Positions 1 through 6,597 are shown, counted from the first letter of the stretch. The stretch: 8,987 nucleotides of DNA from Calditrichota bacterium (GCA_030641085.1 DAOWIC010000265.1:1-8987); one strand, 5' to 3'. Notes: a model not told the origin generated them from the sequence alone. A program made the numbers and translations.

Positions 1-2
1 AG

Positions 3-1892
3 ATCGACTCACTGCGCGCAAGCGATAACTGGGAGATGCTGCAGCACGACAGTCTCTATGTCGAAATTGTCTCGCAGCGTTTTCCTCTCTTGAGCAAGAC
101 CGCCATTGTGCAGTCGTTTGCCAGGGATGATCTGGACACGGTCTATTTCCATCTCGAACAGATTTACCGGCGCAACATCTACCTGGTTGGGGTGCTGCCC
201 GACCAGTATTCGCTGCCGGGATCTCTTAACAAAAATGTGGTAGTGCGCCGGGGCGAGGCACAGAGTTTGTACGGCCGGGACAAATTGTATCCTATCGCCA
301 TCGCCAACGCCCGGCTTCTGACCGCCCTGAACAAGCTGAACGCGACGACGCCAATTGACGTCGAGTACTACTACCTGGTGGGGCGCAGCTTTATTCACCC
401 CAACTTGCGCGTCAATATGGCAGAGTACAACAGCCGGGTGGAAGAGGCGCTCGCTTCGATCTCCAAGGTCAAGGAAGTCGTGGAACCGAATGACATTGTA
501 ATTCGCTCCGGGCAGAAAGTAAGCGAGCGGCAGCAACAGATACTTCAGGAAATGGTAAAAACCCAGCGCAGCCAGGCAGCCAACCAGGGCTGGGTGGCGA
601 CGTTGTTACCGGTTTTTGCCCGGATGTTGCTGGTATTTGCCACCTTCCTGATGCTCTATCTCTTTCTCTACTTCTTCCGTAAAGAGATATACAAATCAAA
701 TCCGAAGCTGCTGGCGCTGATTCTGGTGTTTGCACTTCAGTTGATTCTGGTCTATCTGGCCAGTCTCGGCGGCGGATCGCTGGAGTTGTCCGTTTACCTG
801 TACCCGGTAGTCCTGCTGCCGATTGTGGTGACGATCCTGTTCGACGCGGAGGTGGGCATCCTCTCCACCGTGGTCATGGCACTGCTCCTGGGTATTATGC
901 ACCGGTTCAACTTTACGATTGTGCTCATGACCGTAGTTGTGGGAACAGTAGCCTGTTTCGCCTCCACGCGGGTTCGCCGGCGCACCCACTTCTTCAGGAT
1001 AACCTGGATTACGTCACTGGCGTTTGTCATTTTCATTCTGCTGGTCGAGACCATGAAGCTGACCCCGAACGCCGACATCCTGTCGGAAATGGGCTATGGG
1101 CTGGCCGCGGTGATTGTGACATCATTTCTGGCGATCGGAATTTTGCCGGTATTCGAATCGATTTTCGGTATCACCACCGATATCACTCTGCTGGAACTTT
1201 CGGATCCTAACCAGCCGCTGCTGAAACGGCTGGCGGTGGAGGCGCCCGGCACCTATCACCACTCGATTGTTGTCGGTAATCTGGCGGAGGCGGCGGCCAA
1301 GGAGATCGGTGGTAATTCACTTCTGGCGCGCGTAGGTGCTTACTACCACGATATTGGAAAAATCGAGATACCGGAGTACTTTGTTGAAAACCAGCTCAGT
1401 GTCAAGTCGAAGCATGAGGACCTGACACCATCGATGTCCTCGCTGATTCTGTCGTCTCATGTGAAGATCGGCCGCAACCTGGGCGAGGAGGCAAATATTC
1501 CCGACGATGTGCTGGATTTCATCGAGGAGCATCACGGTACGATGGTACAGAGCTATTTCTATGCCAAGGCGATCGAGGCCGGGGTCGATCAGGAGGAAGC
1601 CAACAAGTTCCGCTATCCGGGGCCGAGACCACAGACCCGCGAAACCGGGATTGCCATGCTGGCCGATGCGGTCGAGGCGGCCAGCCGTACGCTGGATGAT
1701 CCCAAGCCGGCGCGGCTGGAGAATCTGATTCAGCGGATTATCAACGATCGCTTCCAGTCCGGCGAACTGTCGGAGTGTCCGCTGACTCTGCGAGACCTGG
1801 CTGGCATAAAAAAAGCCTTTACACAGGTGCTGATCGGCACTTTCCATCATCGTGTGGCCTATCCCAAGAAGGATAAGGGAGACGAGGAATGA
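3..1892 (+). CDS. pgpH: PgpH-type 7TM-HD cyclic-di-AMP phosphodiesterase (5' end outside window)
   Basis: Membrane-bound HD-domain phosphodiesterase that hydrolyses c-di-AMP to pApA on the cytoplasmic side. The frame is open to the left edge with no stop, so the first Met in view (base 36) is internal and the N-terminus is missing; complete PgpH proteins run to roughly 700-850 residues. Numbering from that Met: residues 1-180 resemble the extracytoplasmic 7TMR-HDED domain, about 186-376 hold seven hydrophobic segments, and 395-610 form the HD domain. The metal-site residues of the family are all visible: H409, H438-D439 (in AYYHDIGK), H475, H499-H500 (EEHHGT) and D544 (LADAVEAASR), so an active enzyme is expected. 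Its stop overlaps the ybeY start (ATGA). Family assignment is firm; the substrate c-di-AMP rather than another cyclic dinucleotide is from family knowledge. Confidence 0.93.
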   Translation: MDSLRASDNWEMLQHDSLYVEIVSQRFPLLSKTAIVQSFARDDLDTVYFHLEQIYRRNIYLVGVLPDQYSLPGSLNKNVVVRRGEAQSLYGRDKLYPIAIANARLLTALNKLNATTPIDVEYYYLVGRSFIHPNLRVNMAEYNSRVEEALASISKVKEVVEPNDIVIRSGQKVSERQQQILQEMVKTQRSQAANQGWVATLLPVFARMLLVFATFLMLYLFLYFFRKEIYKSNPKLLALILVFALQLILVYLASLGGGSLELSVYLYPVVLLPIVVTILFDAEVGILSTVVMALLLGIMHRFNFTIVLMTVVVGTVACFASTRVRRRTHFFRITWITSLAFVIFILLVETMKLTPNADILSEMGYGLAAVIVTSFLAIGILPVFESIFGITTDITLLELSDPNQPLLKRLAVEAPGTYHHSIVVGNLAEAAAKEIGGNSLLARVGAYYHDIGKIEIPEYFVENQLSVKSKHEDLTPSMSSLILSSHVKIGRNLGEEANIPDDVLDFIEEHHGTMVQSYFYAKAIEAGVDQEEANKFRYPGPRPQTRETGIAMLADAVEAASRTLDDPKPARLENLIQRIINDRFQSGELSECPLTLRDLAGIKKAFTQVLIGTFHHRVAYPKKDKGDEE

Positions 1893-2314
1893 GGCTGGAG
1901 ATTCATAAAGTAGCCCAGGATTATCTGCCCAGAAAGAAACTCCACTCCCTTTTTGAGCGCGTTGTGGCAAGAGAGAGCGGACGCGGCAGGAAGGGCACGG
2001 TCAGTCTCGTTTTCACCACCGATGAGGAAATTCAGGTACTCAATCGGGAGTTTCGGTCAATTGACCGGCCGACCGACGTACTTTCATTCAATCTCGATGA
2101 ACCGGACTCCGATGAGAGCGTTTTTGGCGAAATATATATCGCGACACCGACTGCCCGTCGCCAGGCGTCGAGTTATCGGGGCACGGTCACCAATGAATTC
2201 CTGCGGCTCTTTTGCCACGGCCTGCTGCACCTGTTCGGTTACGATCATATGAACGAGCGGGACGCCGGGCGGATGAAAGAGCGTGAAGAACATTACCTGG
2301 CCACGCCTCAGTGA
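1889..2314 (+). CDS. ybeY: YbeY, endoribonuclease for 16S rRNA maturation and ribosome quality control
   Basis: A 141-residue UPF0054/YbeY metalloprotein, of normal family length. YbeY takes part in 16S rRNA 3'-end maturation and removal of defective 70S ribosomes in the cytoplasm. The diagnostic zinc motif HGLLHLFGYDH lies at residues 110-120, giving the three metal ligands H110, H114 and H120. The conserved block LNREFRSIDRPTDVLSF is at 51-67 and GEIYI at 80-84. The ATG overlaps the upstream pgpH stop by 4 nt (ATGA), and a GGGAG sequence 7 nt upstream can serve as the ribosome binding site, so translational coupling is likely. The pgpH-ybeY neighbourhood is a widely conserved arrangement. 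Confidence 0.96.
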   Translation: MRLEIHKVAQDYLPRKKLHSLFERVVARESGRGRKGTVSLVFTTDEEIQVLNREFRSIDRPTDVLSFNLDEPDSDESVFGEIYIATPTARRQASSYRGTVTNEFLRLFCHGLLHLFGYDHMNERDAGRMKEREEHYLATPQ

Positions 2315-2318
2315 GAAG

Positions 2319-3584
2319 ATGACCATGCTGGATTTAGTATATCTCCTGATCGTGTTGCTCGGATACCAGACCGGGTACATAGTATCATTGTATTCGCTGG
2401 CTATTTATGTCGACCCGGACGAAGCCGAAGAACTGCTGCCGGGCATCTCCCTTGAGAGGCGCGCGCTGCTCAAGAGGCTGACCCACGATCCCAAGGCGTT
2501 GATGCAGGTGGTCGTCGTCTACAAATCGCTGATCCTGATTTTGATCACGGTTCTGTCGTTTCGATTGAGCCAAACCCTGTCCGACCTGTCAGGGATCGGC
2601 CACACGGTTGCTTGCCCGGTCATCCTGCTGGTTGTCTGGCTGCTATACCTTTCCATCATAGAGTACTTGCCGCGGCATGCCTCACACCGGGCGATAAACC
2701 GCCGCATGATTCGCCACTTGTCGATCATCTCCATTATTTACAGTACTCTCCTGCCCCTGGTAAAAGTCTATCGTGGCATCTTCTCGCGCTTGGAATCACC
2801 GGACGAGGTGTCCGAGGAAGAAAAAGAGGAAATCGTGGAGCGGGCCATCGATACCGTGGCCGAACACGCCGGTATCAGCCAGACGATAATGGATGAAGAA
2901 GAAAAGGAAATGATCAGCCAGATATTTCTTCTGGACCAGACCACGGTTCGCGAGATAATGATCCCGCGGCCGGACATTGTCGGTATCGAAGAGAATATGA
3001 GTTTCAAGCATATCCGCGAGATGATTATCAAGGACGGTCACTCGCGTTATCCGGTCTACCAGGAGACAATCGACAAAGTTATCGGGCTGGTGTACGTCAA
3101 GGATTTCTTCAATCGCATGCCGGAACCGGGAGAGGTCTTTAGTATCCGCGACTACCTGCGCAAGCCGCATTTTGTGCCCGAGACCAAGATCATCGGCGAG
3201 TTGTTGCGCGAGTTCAAATTAAAACGGCAACATATAGCCATGGTCGTCGACGAGTACGGCGGTGTCGCCGGCCTGGTGACGCTGGAGGATATCATCGAGG
3301 AGATCTTCGGCGAAATTCAGGATGAGCATGACTCCGAAAAATCGGAGATGACCCGTCTTGGCGACGGCCGGTACCTGGTTAACGCCAGCATGATGGTGGA
3401 GAAGCTGCAGGATTATCTCGACACGGATTACGACCAGGGTGACTACGACTCGGTGGGCGGATTGATTTATGATCTGGTCGGTTCGGTTCCCAGCGAAGGC
3501 CAGCGGATCAAATGGCATAATTTCGAGTTTGAAATCGACCGCGTGGAAGGCCAGCGAATCCTTTTTGTAAAAGTTAAAAAATAG
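2319..3584 (+). CDS. CorC/HlyC-family membrane protein with CBS pair (putative divalent-cation exporter)
   Basis: A 421-residue protein of the CNNM/CorC/HlyC (hemolysin C-like) family, whose members are linked to Mg2+/Co2+ export or resistance. Hydrophobic segments lie near residues 5-30, 62-82, 98-116 and 133-150. An acidic linker follows (160-200), then a CBS pair at about 208-266 and 283-335, with the family hallmark VVDEYGGVAGLVTLEDIIEE at 309-328, and a C-terminal CorC_HlyC domain at 345-420. The transmembrane domain is divergent: the small-residue S/E-T signature usual after the first helix start of CNNM proteins is not seen (here LLGYQTGYIVSLYSLAIY). Start choice: the first ATG after the ybeY stop (4-nt gap); ATG 2325 is equally possible, with GAGAAG 6 nt upstream. 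A start at 2283 would overlap ybeY by 32 nt. Transport activity is inferred. Confidence 0.85.
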   Translation: MTMLDLVYLLIVLLGYQTGYIVSLYSLAIYVDPDEAEELLPGISLERRALLKRLTHDPKALMQVVVVYKSLILILITVLSFRLSQTLSDLSGIGHTVACPVILLVVWLLYLSIIEYLPRHASHRAINRRMIRHLSIISIIYSTLLPLVKVYRGIFSRLESPDEVSEEEKEEIVERAIDTVAEHAGISQTIMDEEEKEMISQIFLLDQTTVREIMIPRPDIVGIEENMSFKHIREMIIKDGHSRYPVYQETIDKVIGLVYVKDFFNRMPEPGEVFSIRDYLRKPHFVPETKIIGELLREFKLKRQHIAMVVDEYGGVAGLVTLEDIIEEIFGEIQDEHDSEKSEMTRLGDGRYLVNASMMVEKLQDYLDTDYDQGDYDSVGGLIYDLVGSVPSEGQRIKWHNFEFEIDRVEGQRILFVKVKK

Positions 3585-3586
3585 AG

Positions 3587-3605
3587 GGCCGGAAGATTTC
3601 CGGTT
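3587..3605. terminator. Hairpin between convergent genes, possible terminator
   Basis: CCGGAA (3589-3594), loop GAT, TTCCGG (3598-3603) form a perfect 6-bp stem, extendable by two G-T pairs. It lies 4 nt after the stop of the CBS protein gene and in the 51-bp gap to the convergent response regulator gene. On the + strand no clear T-run follows. On the - strand a run of six T (3576-3581) begins about 7 nt past the stem, which is farther than usual. It may serve either gene, weakly. Confidence 0.4.
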
Positions 3606-3635
3606 ATCGGTGAGGTATGTCCGGGCCGCCGTGCT

Positions 3636-4031
3636 CTATTGACCGGGCGGCAGTTTTGTGGCGGACCGGGTATGCAGGCTGCGTAAGGTGGTGGCGATCT
3701 CGGTATTCTTGAACGGCTTGGTAATGTAATGATCGGCGCCGGCGGAGATAACATCCCAGGCAGTGTAATCACCGGCGTAACCGGTTACCATGAGGACTTT
3801 GGTTTTGGGGTGCTGGGCCTTGATGGCGTTGAGCAACTCCATACCGTCCATGCGCGGCATTTTAATATCGGAAATGACAAAATGAAATGTCTCGGTTTCG
3901 AGCATTTCCAGCGCTTCGATTCCATCGCGGGCCTCGCTGACAGTGTAGCCCTCCCGTTTCACTATTCGACCCAGAATCTGCCTGATGAATTGCTCGTCAT
4001 CTACTATTAATACAGTGCCTTTGGTGTCCAA
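3636..4031 (-). CDS. Single-domain CheY-like response regulator
   Basis: A 131-residue receiver domain with no output domain. It shows the full phosphorylation site: acidic pair D11-D12, phospho-acceptor D55 (in VISDIKMPRMDG), switch threonine T83 (MVTGYAG) and lysine K105 (ITKPFK). Such proteins pass phosphoryl groups in a relay or act by protein contact; no histidine kinase lies in the window, so the partner is unknown. The start is TTG: there is no in-frame ATG nearby, and GGGGGA (4039-4044) sits 7 nt upstream, with the DDE motif beginning at the expected distance. A promoter candidate with a perfect TTGACA lies just upstream, so it is probably transcribed alone. It converges on the pgpH-ybeY-CBS operon. 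Family call firm; pathway unknown. Confidence 0.93.
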   Translation of the reverse strand: MDTKGTVLIVDDEQFIRQILGRIVKREGYTVSEARDGIEALEMLETETFHFVISDIKMPRMDGMELLNAIKAQHPKTKVLMVTGYAGDYTAWDVISAGADHYITKPFKNTEIATTLRSLHTRSATKLPPGQ

Positions 4032-4038
4032 GTCGCTT

Positions 4039-4044
4039 TCCCCC
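4039..4044 (-). promoter_or_regulatory. Ribosome binding site fixing a TTG start
   Basis: On the - strand GGGGGA ends 7 nt before TTG at 4031. The ATG slightly further upstream (4054-4056 region) is in a different frame, so the TTG is the best start for the response regulator. Confidence 0.6.
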
Positions 4045-4059
4045 AGTGTGCTGCCATGT

Positions 4060-4090
4060 TGTATAATCCACTTGTTCCCACTACTGTCAA
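4060..4090 (-). promoter_or_regulatory. Promoter candidate for the response regulator gene
   Basis: The - strand shows a perfect TTGACA (4085-4090), a 19-nt spacer and TATACA (4060-4065). The spacer is longer than the optimal 17, so activity may need an activator. Transcription would begin about 20-25 nt upstream of the TTG start codon. Confidence 0.45.
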
Positions 4091-4094
4091 TACT

Positions 4095-4144
4095 ATCGGT
4101 ATATGGGGCCGATTTCTTGAGAGATAGCTTGAAAACCGGCTATC
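4095..4144. repeat. Two short dyads upstream of the response regulator promoter
   Basis: ATCGG (4095-4099) pairs with CCGAT (4109-4113), and GATAGC (4123-4128) pairs with GCTATC (4139-4144). Both sit directly upstream of the TTGACA candidate in the 141-bp spacer between the zinc-ribbon and response regulator genes. They could be binding sites for a regulator or short stem-loops; their size makes chance occurrence possible. Confidence 0.3.
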
Positions 4145-4284
4145 GTAGCGAAAAAAGGCCTGTCGGCTAACCTTAATCTGAGAAAAACTGGAGCCAGACC
4201 AGCAAAAGGATTATCACGGTAAAGAGTGTGCCGGTGAGGAAACCGCTTCGAAAAGTATTATATTTCACCAGGGCCGATTTCTTG
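4106..4284. repeat. 14-bp direct repeat, two copies
   Basis: GGGCCGATTTCTTG occurs at 4106-4119 in the spacer upstream of the response regulator and again at 4271-4284 inside the zinc-ribbon gene. The copies are identical and 165 bp apart. The sequences on either side do not match convincingly, so this is either a short relic of duplication, a shared binding site or chance. Confidence 0.4.
4151..4174 (-). terminator. Weak intrinsic terminator candidate after the zinc-ribbon gene
   Basis: On the - strand AAGGTT (4169-4174) can pair with GGCCTT (4155-4160), using two G-C, two A-T and two G-T pairs, and is followed by a run of six T (4151-4156, partly in the stem). The stem starts within the stop codon of the zinc-ribbon gene. 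The T-run is good but the stem is weak. Confidence 0.33.
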
Positions 4285-4391
4285 CGAGGCATCGAGGTAA
4301 GATCAGCGTGGCAATGCTTACACCTGGTTGCCCCGGCTTTTATCGGCTCCCGGCAGTAGGGGCATTTTTCGCTTAAGCTGGCAACACTCAT
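4173..4391 (-). CDS. Small zinc-ribbon protein with one C-terminal membrane helix
   Basis: A 72-residue protein of unknown function. A zinc-ribbon knuckle pair is plain: C10-x2-C13 and C24-x2-C27 (CPYCREPIKAGATRCKHC), a spacing typical of the small 'double zinc ribbon'-like families. A basic linker (PRKKSALVKYNTFR) precedes a single hydrophobic helix at about residues 52-70, leaving only a few residues after it. This predicts a C-tail-anchored membrane protein with the zinc ribbon in the cytoplasm. The ATG at 4391 is chosen because the longer frame to 4457 would start inside the loop of the strong terminator hairpin of the upstream gene, and its extra residues look like translated repeat DNA. 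No good ribosome binding site is visible, which is odd. A partner or target cannot be named from sequence. Confidence 0.75.
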   Translation of the reverse strand: MSVASLSEKCPYCREPIKAGATRCKHCHADLTSMPRKKSALVKYNTFRSGFLTGTLFTVIILLLVWLQFFSD

Positions 4392-4482
4392 GCTGTTAAG
4401 ATGGCGCCGGAGGTGCCGGCGAATCAATATAAAAACAGGCCCGCCTGTCATCGACAAGGCGGGCCTGTGATCTTAACAGCAT
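4390..4482. repeat. 13-bp perfect inverted repeat enclosing the terminator
   Basis: ATGCTGTTAAGAT (4390-4402) is the exact reverse complement of 4470-4482. Between the arms lie a 6-bp hairpin (CGCCGG 4405-4410 with CCGGCG 4416-4421) and the strong terminator stem (4435-4468). The left arm includes the first two bases of the zinc-ribbon start codon on the - strand, and the right arm lies 5 nt beyond the GH57 stop codon. The whole 93-bp segment can fold as a three-way structure in - strand RNA. It could also be a tiny mobile element with terminal repeats, though no target-site duplication is evident. Confidence 0.7.
4426..4468 (-). terminator. Strong intrinsic terminator of the DUF3467-GH57 operon
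   Basis: On the - strand ACAGGCCCGCC (4458-4468) pairs perfectly with GGCGGGCCTGT (4435-4445), an 11-bp GC-rich stem. The 12-nt loop can add four more pairs (GACA/TGTC) across a bulge. It is followed at once by TTTTTATATT. It lies 20 nt after the GH57 stop codon. The + strand side lacks a T-run, so it acts in one direction only. Confidence 0.88.
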
Positions 4483-4487
4483 ATGTA

Positions 4488-6224
4488 TCAGGCTGGGTAC
4501 TCGACCCGGGCGAACCACTCGATCTCGATATCCTCAAACAGGGTGTCTCGCTTTGAGCAGTCTTCGAATAACTGCCACTCGCCCTCTTCAATCGTCTCGC
4601 CATCGATCTTCTTATCGATCATGGCGGCGATCCTCTTGAAGTCCTCGTAATGCTCGGTCAGGCGTAGTTCAGCATAGTCCCGGGCGGCCCAGGTTGAGAT
4701 CAAGAACTGCCAGTCCGAGGCGGACATCAACATCAGCTCGCGCGCCAACTGCTTGAGCATCGCCTCGAGCTTTTCGTCGTGGCTCTGCGGATGATCCTGC
4801 CAGTAGCGCGCCAGTTCGCACATCTTCGCCTCACACTCATAGATGTGTTTCCAGGTCCACTCGTTGTTCTCGTTGAGCCAGATATAGTGATGGTTCCCCT
4901 GCCCCCAGCTACCTTCGGGAATGGATATCACCTTATCCGGTTGCTGGCGTTTCAACTCTTCGGAGAGGAAGGTCAGTTCGATCTGCTGGTTTTCGCAGAT
5001 ATCCTTCAGCACTCGCTTGAGGAAGTGCAGACCCTCGAACCACCAGTGACCGAACAACTCGGCATCGTAAGGGGCGACCAGAACACCCGCGTGGCCGCTT
5101 TCCTGATGGTAGGAGGTGAGGATATCGGCAACCTTGCCGGCGAAGTGATCGGCGTTTTCCGGTATTCGTTCCAGCGCCGACTGCCAGTTGTATTCCACCT
5201 TGTCGGCCAGGTCAGCCTTGGCCGAGGTGACTGCCCAGTATCGGTGCCCGCCGGGAAAGCGCTTTTTGTGAAAGTCGAGATAGCTACCGTCGCCCGGGTA
5301 ACCGTGCTCGCCGGACCATACCAACAACCCCGTCTCCGGGTCGCGAGTGAATATGGCGGTTGGTTTTTTGCCTTCCGGTGACGACGAGATCAGGTAAGCC
5401 TCGCGCGGGGTCTTGTCCAGTTCTTCCTCGCGCGGAGTGTAGCTCTTTTCGAACTGGTCCCAGAGCTTTCGCAGGGCCTCGAAGCGATCGATATATACGC
5501 CGACCGACTTGCCCCCCATGAGCAGAGCCGAGTCTATTATGAAAAAGTCGAGGCCGTTTTCGGTCAGCAGTTCATCCACGCCCTTGCGAAGGTATGGTGC
5601 CTGGCGGTCGTTAATCGGAACCGGTGGGGTCCACTCGTAGCGGGGGCGGTAGGCGCACTCGGGCAGCCATATACCGCGCGGCTCCCGTCCGAAGTGGCGG
5701 CGGTAATTTTTTACGGCCATCTTGGTCTGCGCCTGCAGCGATTCATCGCGCGAGAGCAGTGGATAATAACCATGAGTGGCGCCGCAGGTAATAATTTCGA
5801 GATACCCGTTATCCTGCAGTTTGCGGAACTCATAGAGGACATCCTGCCCGATATTGTTGAAATGGTCCAGTGTCAACCGGAAGAACTTCTGCCATGATTC
5901 AGCATTGGCGAGCATATTCGGCTGGTCGTAACGGGTGAACTCCTCGGCGTCATGTTCGGCCGCCTTGATCTTCTGATTCAGGTAGGTCACGAACTCATCC
6001 TTGAACGAGTTGTCGGCCAGTTGCTCGCACAGGACCGGCGAGATGCCGATTGTCAGCCGTGGGTGACAGCCTTCGTCGATCAACTCATTGAGTATTCTCA
6101 ACAGCGGCAGATAGGTCTCGGCTGCCGCCTCGCAGAGCCAGTCGGTGCCGTGGGGCCAGCGACCGTGCGACAGCACGTAGGGCAGGTGACTATGGAGAAC
6201 AAACGAGAAATAACCTTTGGTCAT
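4488..6224 (-). CDS. GH57 1,4-alpha-glucan branching enzyme (TK1436-like)
   Basis: A 578-residue glycoside hydrolase family 57 protein of the branching-enzyme subgroup, which moves an alpha-1,4-glucan segment to form alpha-1,6 branches in glycogen. The N-terminus shows the family start (HSHLPY, residues 11-16) and the subgroup-like HGRWPHGTDW. The nucleophile is expected at E189 (GIWLPECAYRP) and the acid/base at D387 (APYDAELFGHWWFEG). A DUF1957-type helical C-terminal domain follows, with the SASDWQFLISTW block at 501-512. Y244, about 55 residues after the nucleophile, sits where branching enzymes carry a catalytic-loop tyrosine. No signal peptide is seen, so it is cytoplasmic. The ATG overlaps the DUF3467 stop by 4 nt, with GGAGG 6 nt upstream. 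No other glycogen gene is in the window. An amylase or glucanotransferase role is less likely but not excluded. Confidence 0.88.
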   Translation of the reverse strand: MTKGYFSFVLHSHLPYVLSHGRWPHGTDWLCEAAAETYLPLLRILNELIDEGCHPRLTIGISPVLCEQLADNSFKDEFVTYLNQKIKAAEHDAEEFTRYDQPNMLANAESWQKFFRLTLDHFNNIGQDVLYEFRKLQDNGYLEIITCGATHGYYPLLSRDESLQAQTKMAVKNYRRHFGREPRGIWLPECAYRPRYEWTPPVPINDRQAPYLRKGVDELLTENGLDFFIIDSALLMGGKSVGVYIDRFEALRKLWDQFEKSYTPREEELDKTPREAYLISSSPEGKKPTAIFTRDPETGLLVWSGEHGYPGDGSYLDFHKKRFPGGHRYWAVTSAKADLADKVEYNWQSALERIPENADHFAGKVADILTSYHQESGHAGVLVAPYDAELFGHWWFEGLHFLKRVLKDICENQQIELTFLSEELKRQQPDKVISIPEGSWGQGNHHYIWLNENNEWTWKHIYECEAKMCELARYWQDHPQSHDEKLEAMLKQLARELMLMSASDWQFLISTWAARDYAELRLTEHYEDFKRIAAMIDKKIDGETIEEGEWQLFEDCSKRDTLFEDIEIEWFARVEYPA

Positions 6225-6553
6225 TCGTCGCCTCCGGGTTTTTGGTTGCCGGATTCAAAGCCGATGTTCTGGGTTGATTTTTCCGGATGACCGTAAATCT
6301 TAATCTCGCCGAACTGGGCCTCGAACTTCTTGATATTCTCCGTCAGCGTCTTGTGAAGCAGCTTGGCGTGCATCGGCGTCATGATAATGCGGGATAGGAC
6401 CTTCGACTTGGGCAGTCGTGGCATTACCCGGGCGAAATCGATTATAATCTCGGTCGGCGAGTGCATGATCATGGCCATGTTGGCGTAGATCCCCTCCGCT
6501 TCCTTTTCACCCAACTCTATGTTAATTTGTTGAGGATGTTGAGGTTGGCTCAT
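6221..6553 (-). CDS. DUF3467 family protein
   Basis: A 110-residue protein matching the DUF3467 pattern: an EAEGIYANMAMIMHSPTEIIIDFARVMP block at 18-45 and SRIIMTPMHAKLLHKTLTENIKKFEAQFGEI at about 54-84. This is the usual family length, soluble, with no membrane segment. Function is unknown. The protein ends in a polar tail. The stop codon overlaps the GH57 start (ATGA), so the two are translated together and probably made in related amounts. The ATG at 6553 has AAGGG 8 nt upstream; that site lies partly in the small palindrome GGGTATCCC. A good promoter candidate lies about 60 nt further upstream. The start and family are clear; any link to glycogen metabolism comes only from the gene pair. 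Confidence 0.88.
   Translation of the reverse strand: MSQPQHPQQINIELGEKEAEGIYANMAMIMHSPTEIIIDFARVMPRLPKSKVLSRIIMTPMHAKLLHKTLTENIKKFEAQFGEIKIYGHPEKSTQNIGFESGNQKPGGDE
6231..6235 (-). promoter_or_regulatory. Strong ribosome binding site of the GH57 gene
   Basis: GGAGG on the - strand, 6 nt before the ATG at 6224 and inside the end of the DUF3467 gene. It confirms the chosen start. Confidence 0.8.
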
Positions 6554-6597
6554 ATGGGATACCCTTGTATGTGGACGTTAAATTTCAATCTATCTGC

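Noticed and set aside
9..536. 175-codon open frame on the - strand
   Set aside because: It is antisense to the conserved extracytoplasmic domain of pgpH; no ribosome binding site or domain supports it.
1317..1970. 217-codon open frame on the - strand
   Set aside because: It lies wholly opposite pgpH and ybeY, has no family features, and reflects codon composition of the real genes.
4062..4067. Perfect TATAAT on the + strand
   Set aside because: No -35 match lies at a suitable distance and no + strand gene follows; the site overlaps the - strand -10 candidate.
4392..4457. Upstream extension of the zinc-ribbon gene (ATG 4457)
   Set aside because: The start codon would fall in the loop of a strong terminator and the added residues are translated repeat sequence.
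4779..5381. 200-codon open frame on the + strand
   Set aside because: It is antisense to the well-supported GH57 gene, and no domain is recognisable in its translation.
6546..6573. GGGTATCCC palindrome near the DUF3467 ribosome binding site as a riboswitch or operator
   Set aside because: Only three base pairs around a 3-nt loop; too small to support a call.
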